Source of the DNA: JBCAWW01 sp039024315
GTDB taxonomy: Bacteria > Bacteroidota > Bacteroidia > J057
DNA: 50,558 nucleotides
Assembly (NCBI GenBank): GCA_039024315.1
Contig: JBCCQN010000035.1
Span: 1-50,558 of the forward strand
Direction: 5' to 3'
Shown: positions 49,433 to 50,558 of the stretch, piece by piece
How the letters are laid out: every line of letters starts with the position of its first letter
Position numbering within the stretch: position 1 is the stretch's first letter
Made by a program: the position numbers and the translations under genes
The notes under the pieces: generated by a model
Told to the model about the DNA's origin: nothing
Seen by the model: the letters and a program-made list of their open reading frames with translations, nothing else
Database searches by the model: none

Positions 49433-50558
49433 TTATTCGGTACCCGCGGCCTTGTCCTCTCTGTTAGGGTCAACCATCTCACTCGCATCACGAATGACGC
49501 GATAGTTTTCATGGCCCTTACGGACCCCTTTTACTTCCCAGTCAAATTCGTAATTGCCTTGGCCGGCAAAGAGTTCTTCTACTTCAAAGCCAGCAGCGGT
49601 TTTCTTGACCACCGCGAGACCTTTGGACTGACCGGATAGAGGCGTCAAAATGATGGTGAGGGTGCTAGGGTTAGCAACAAGACTAAAATGATCAGGGAAG
49701 CTGATAGTAGCTTTGCCATTGATGATTTTACCAGTGCCTCGAGCATAGGCAGCGGCTTCTGGGCCTTCAAGACTGCAGTACCAGATCTCTTTATCCGCTT
49801 GTTCGGGGTGGGGGATGCGGAAGTTTTTCTGGTCAGCAAATAAAACGCCTTGAGAACTAGCATTGACATACATACCGGCTTCAATCGCTCCCCCAGCATC
49901 CGCAACGTACGCATAGCCACGATTGTCGCTGCTGCTATGATGAGTGGCTACAAAGTTTAAATTGTTGTTGAGTCCTCTAGTGCGCAGTACCCCAGAACCA
50001 GAAGAGCCAGCAAAAATAGATGCGCGCTCGTCCCCGTTTTCATTATAGGCGATGAGGAACCCTCGATCATTATTACCACTCAAATAGGTGATTCGAGAGT
50101 TAGTACTATTAGGGCCATAAAAGATGCCCGTACCCGTATTTGTACCAGAATTTAATTGAAAGCGGGTGTTACCATTGTCAATGCCTCGTACAGCACCATT
50201 TACGGTTAGTCTGGCGCTTGGATCATTGGTACCTATGCCCACATTACCGCCATTTTCGATATGGAAAGTACCATCAGGAGAAGTGCTTTTGCCGATGAAG
50301 AAATCACTAGCACTCACAGCTGCGTCATTTTCGCCGCCTACGTACCAAGTATCTCCTTGAGCGCGGATAGCCAAATGCTCACTGTTAGCATCGAAACCAG
50401 AAGCACCACCTCCAACTCGAGCATCGCCATCGTATTCAGCATTGTTGGCCGATAGGCTCCAGACTTGGCTAGGGATATTCAGCGCTGCTGAACGCCATTC
50501 CGTACCGTCCCATTGGAGGACATCGTTCATGCTAGCCGTACCGGCTTCTACATCGACC
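49433..50558 (-). CDS. large secreted fibre-like protein, C-terminal part (cut by window edge)
   Basis: The frame stays open to the last base, so the N-terminus is outside; Met at 50530 is internal (…EAGTASMNDVLQWDGTEW). About 375 residues are visible. LQWDGTEWRSA and SPDGTFHIENGGNVGIGTNDPSARLTVNGAVRG are the NVGIGT-type repeats of Bacteroidota tail-fibre-like proteins. The C-terminal ~120 residues (IWYCSLEGPEAAAYARGTGKI, SFPDHFSLVANPSTLTIILTPLSG, YEFDWEVKGVRKGHENYRVI) form a conserved trimerisation or chaperone-like end found on many such proteins. No peptidase S74 catalytic motif was seen. Upstream of the small T9SS gene. Confidence 0.82.
   Translation of the reverse strand, partial: VDVEAGTASMNDVLQWDGTEWRSAALNIPSQVWSLSANNAEYDGDARVGGGASGFDANSEHLAIRAQGDTWYVGGENDAAVSASDFFIGKSTSPDGTFHIENGGNVGIGTNDPSARLTVNGAVRGIDNGNTRFQLNSGTNTGTGIFYGPNSTNSRITYLSGNNDRGFLIAYNENGDERASIFAGSSGSGVLRTRGLNNNLNFVATHHSSSDNRGYAYVADAGGAIEAGMYVNASSQGVLFADQKNFRIPHPEQADKEIWYCSLEGPEAAAYARGTGKIINGKATISFPDHFSLVANPSTLTIILTPLSGQSKGLAVVKKTAAGFEVEELFAGQGNYEFDWEVKGVRKGHENYRVIRDASEMVDPNREDKAAGTE

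Overview
The window comes from a member of the Bacteroidota, most likely a Saprospiria/Lewinella-like marine or sludge bacterium. This is inferred from type IX secretion (T9SS) C-terminal sorting domains, a MurF-Alr fusion, many secreted proteins whose signal peptide ends in A-Q or G-Q, near absence of Shine-Dalgarno sequences, a three-part proton-translocating transhydrogenase, a MiaE-type hydroxylase and a DUF2141 protein. No rRNA, tRNA, CRISPR array, transposase or phage module was recognised. Both ends cut a gene: fumarylacetoacetase at the left and a large fibre-like secreted protein at the right.

Layout. 1-4.5 kb: tyrosine/phenylalanine catabolism (fumarylacetoacetase), a secreted GH5 glycosidase and the MurF-Alr cell-wall enzyme. 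4.6-8.4 kb and 13.9-15.3 kb: a family of small outer-membrane beta-barrel paralogues (six intact, one truncated), one of them in an operon with an S41 peptidase. 10.7-13.3 kb: two secreted proteins in one operon, one ending in dockerin-like repeats and the next with a possible cohesin-like N-terminal region and a T9SS sorting domain. 15.4-20.7 kb: a six-gene unit pntAA-pntAB-pntB, MFS transporter, alpha/beta hydrolase with Cys at the nucleophile position, SRPBCC protein. 20.9-22.4 kb: AraC regulator and exported SRPBCC protein, with repeated TTGAGCC boxes before each. 22.4-26 kb: DUF1835 protein, a RelE/ParE-type toxin with a putative antitoxin, and a thioredoxin-reductase-like ferredoxin reductase coupled to a 2Fe-2S ferredoxin. 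26.2-30.1 kb: membrane-anchored patatin and fumarase C. 30.4-34.5 kb: a lipoprotein, an unusual in-frame RecX/heptaheme cytochrome c/TPR fusion, and a coupled DUF4375 plus YwqK-repeat lipoprotein. 34.7-37.1 kb: Crp-type regulator, DUF2141, ABA4-like and polytopic membrane protein. 37.4-39.6 kb: OmpR/PhoB-type two-component system. 39.7-50.5 kb: mostly single housekeeping or accessory genes (gluzincin-like protein, flavin reductase, DUF4143 ATPase, gamma-carbonic anhydrase, aroB, DUF937, miaE, serine hydrolase, SbtA bicarbonate permease, T9SS proteins).

The most distinctive feature beyond the genes is the density of short dispersed repeats. The commonest is a roughly 20-bp motif with core CYGCTKCGCRGAACG, whose variants keep a small stem by paired changes. 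It often occurs as inverted pairs bracketing other palindromes, mostly between genes and sometimes inside coding sequence. Other families are GGCGTATGCAATACGCC inverted repeats, TCCCGAAAGCTTTCGGGA palindromes, GGCATGCATGCC palindromes and a roughly 115-bp element present as two inverted copies 6.3 kb apart. All functional statements rest on reading the sequence and on recalled family knowledge; no database search was run.
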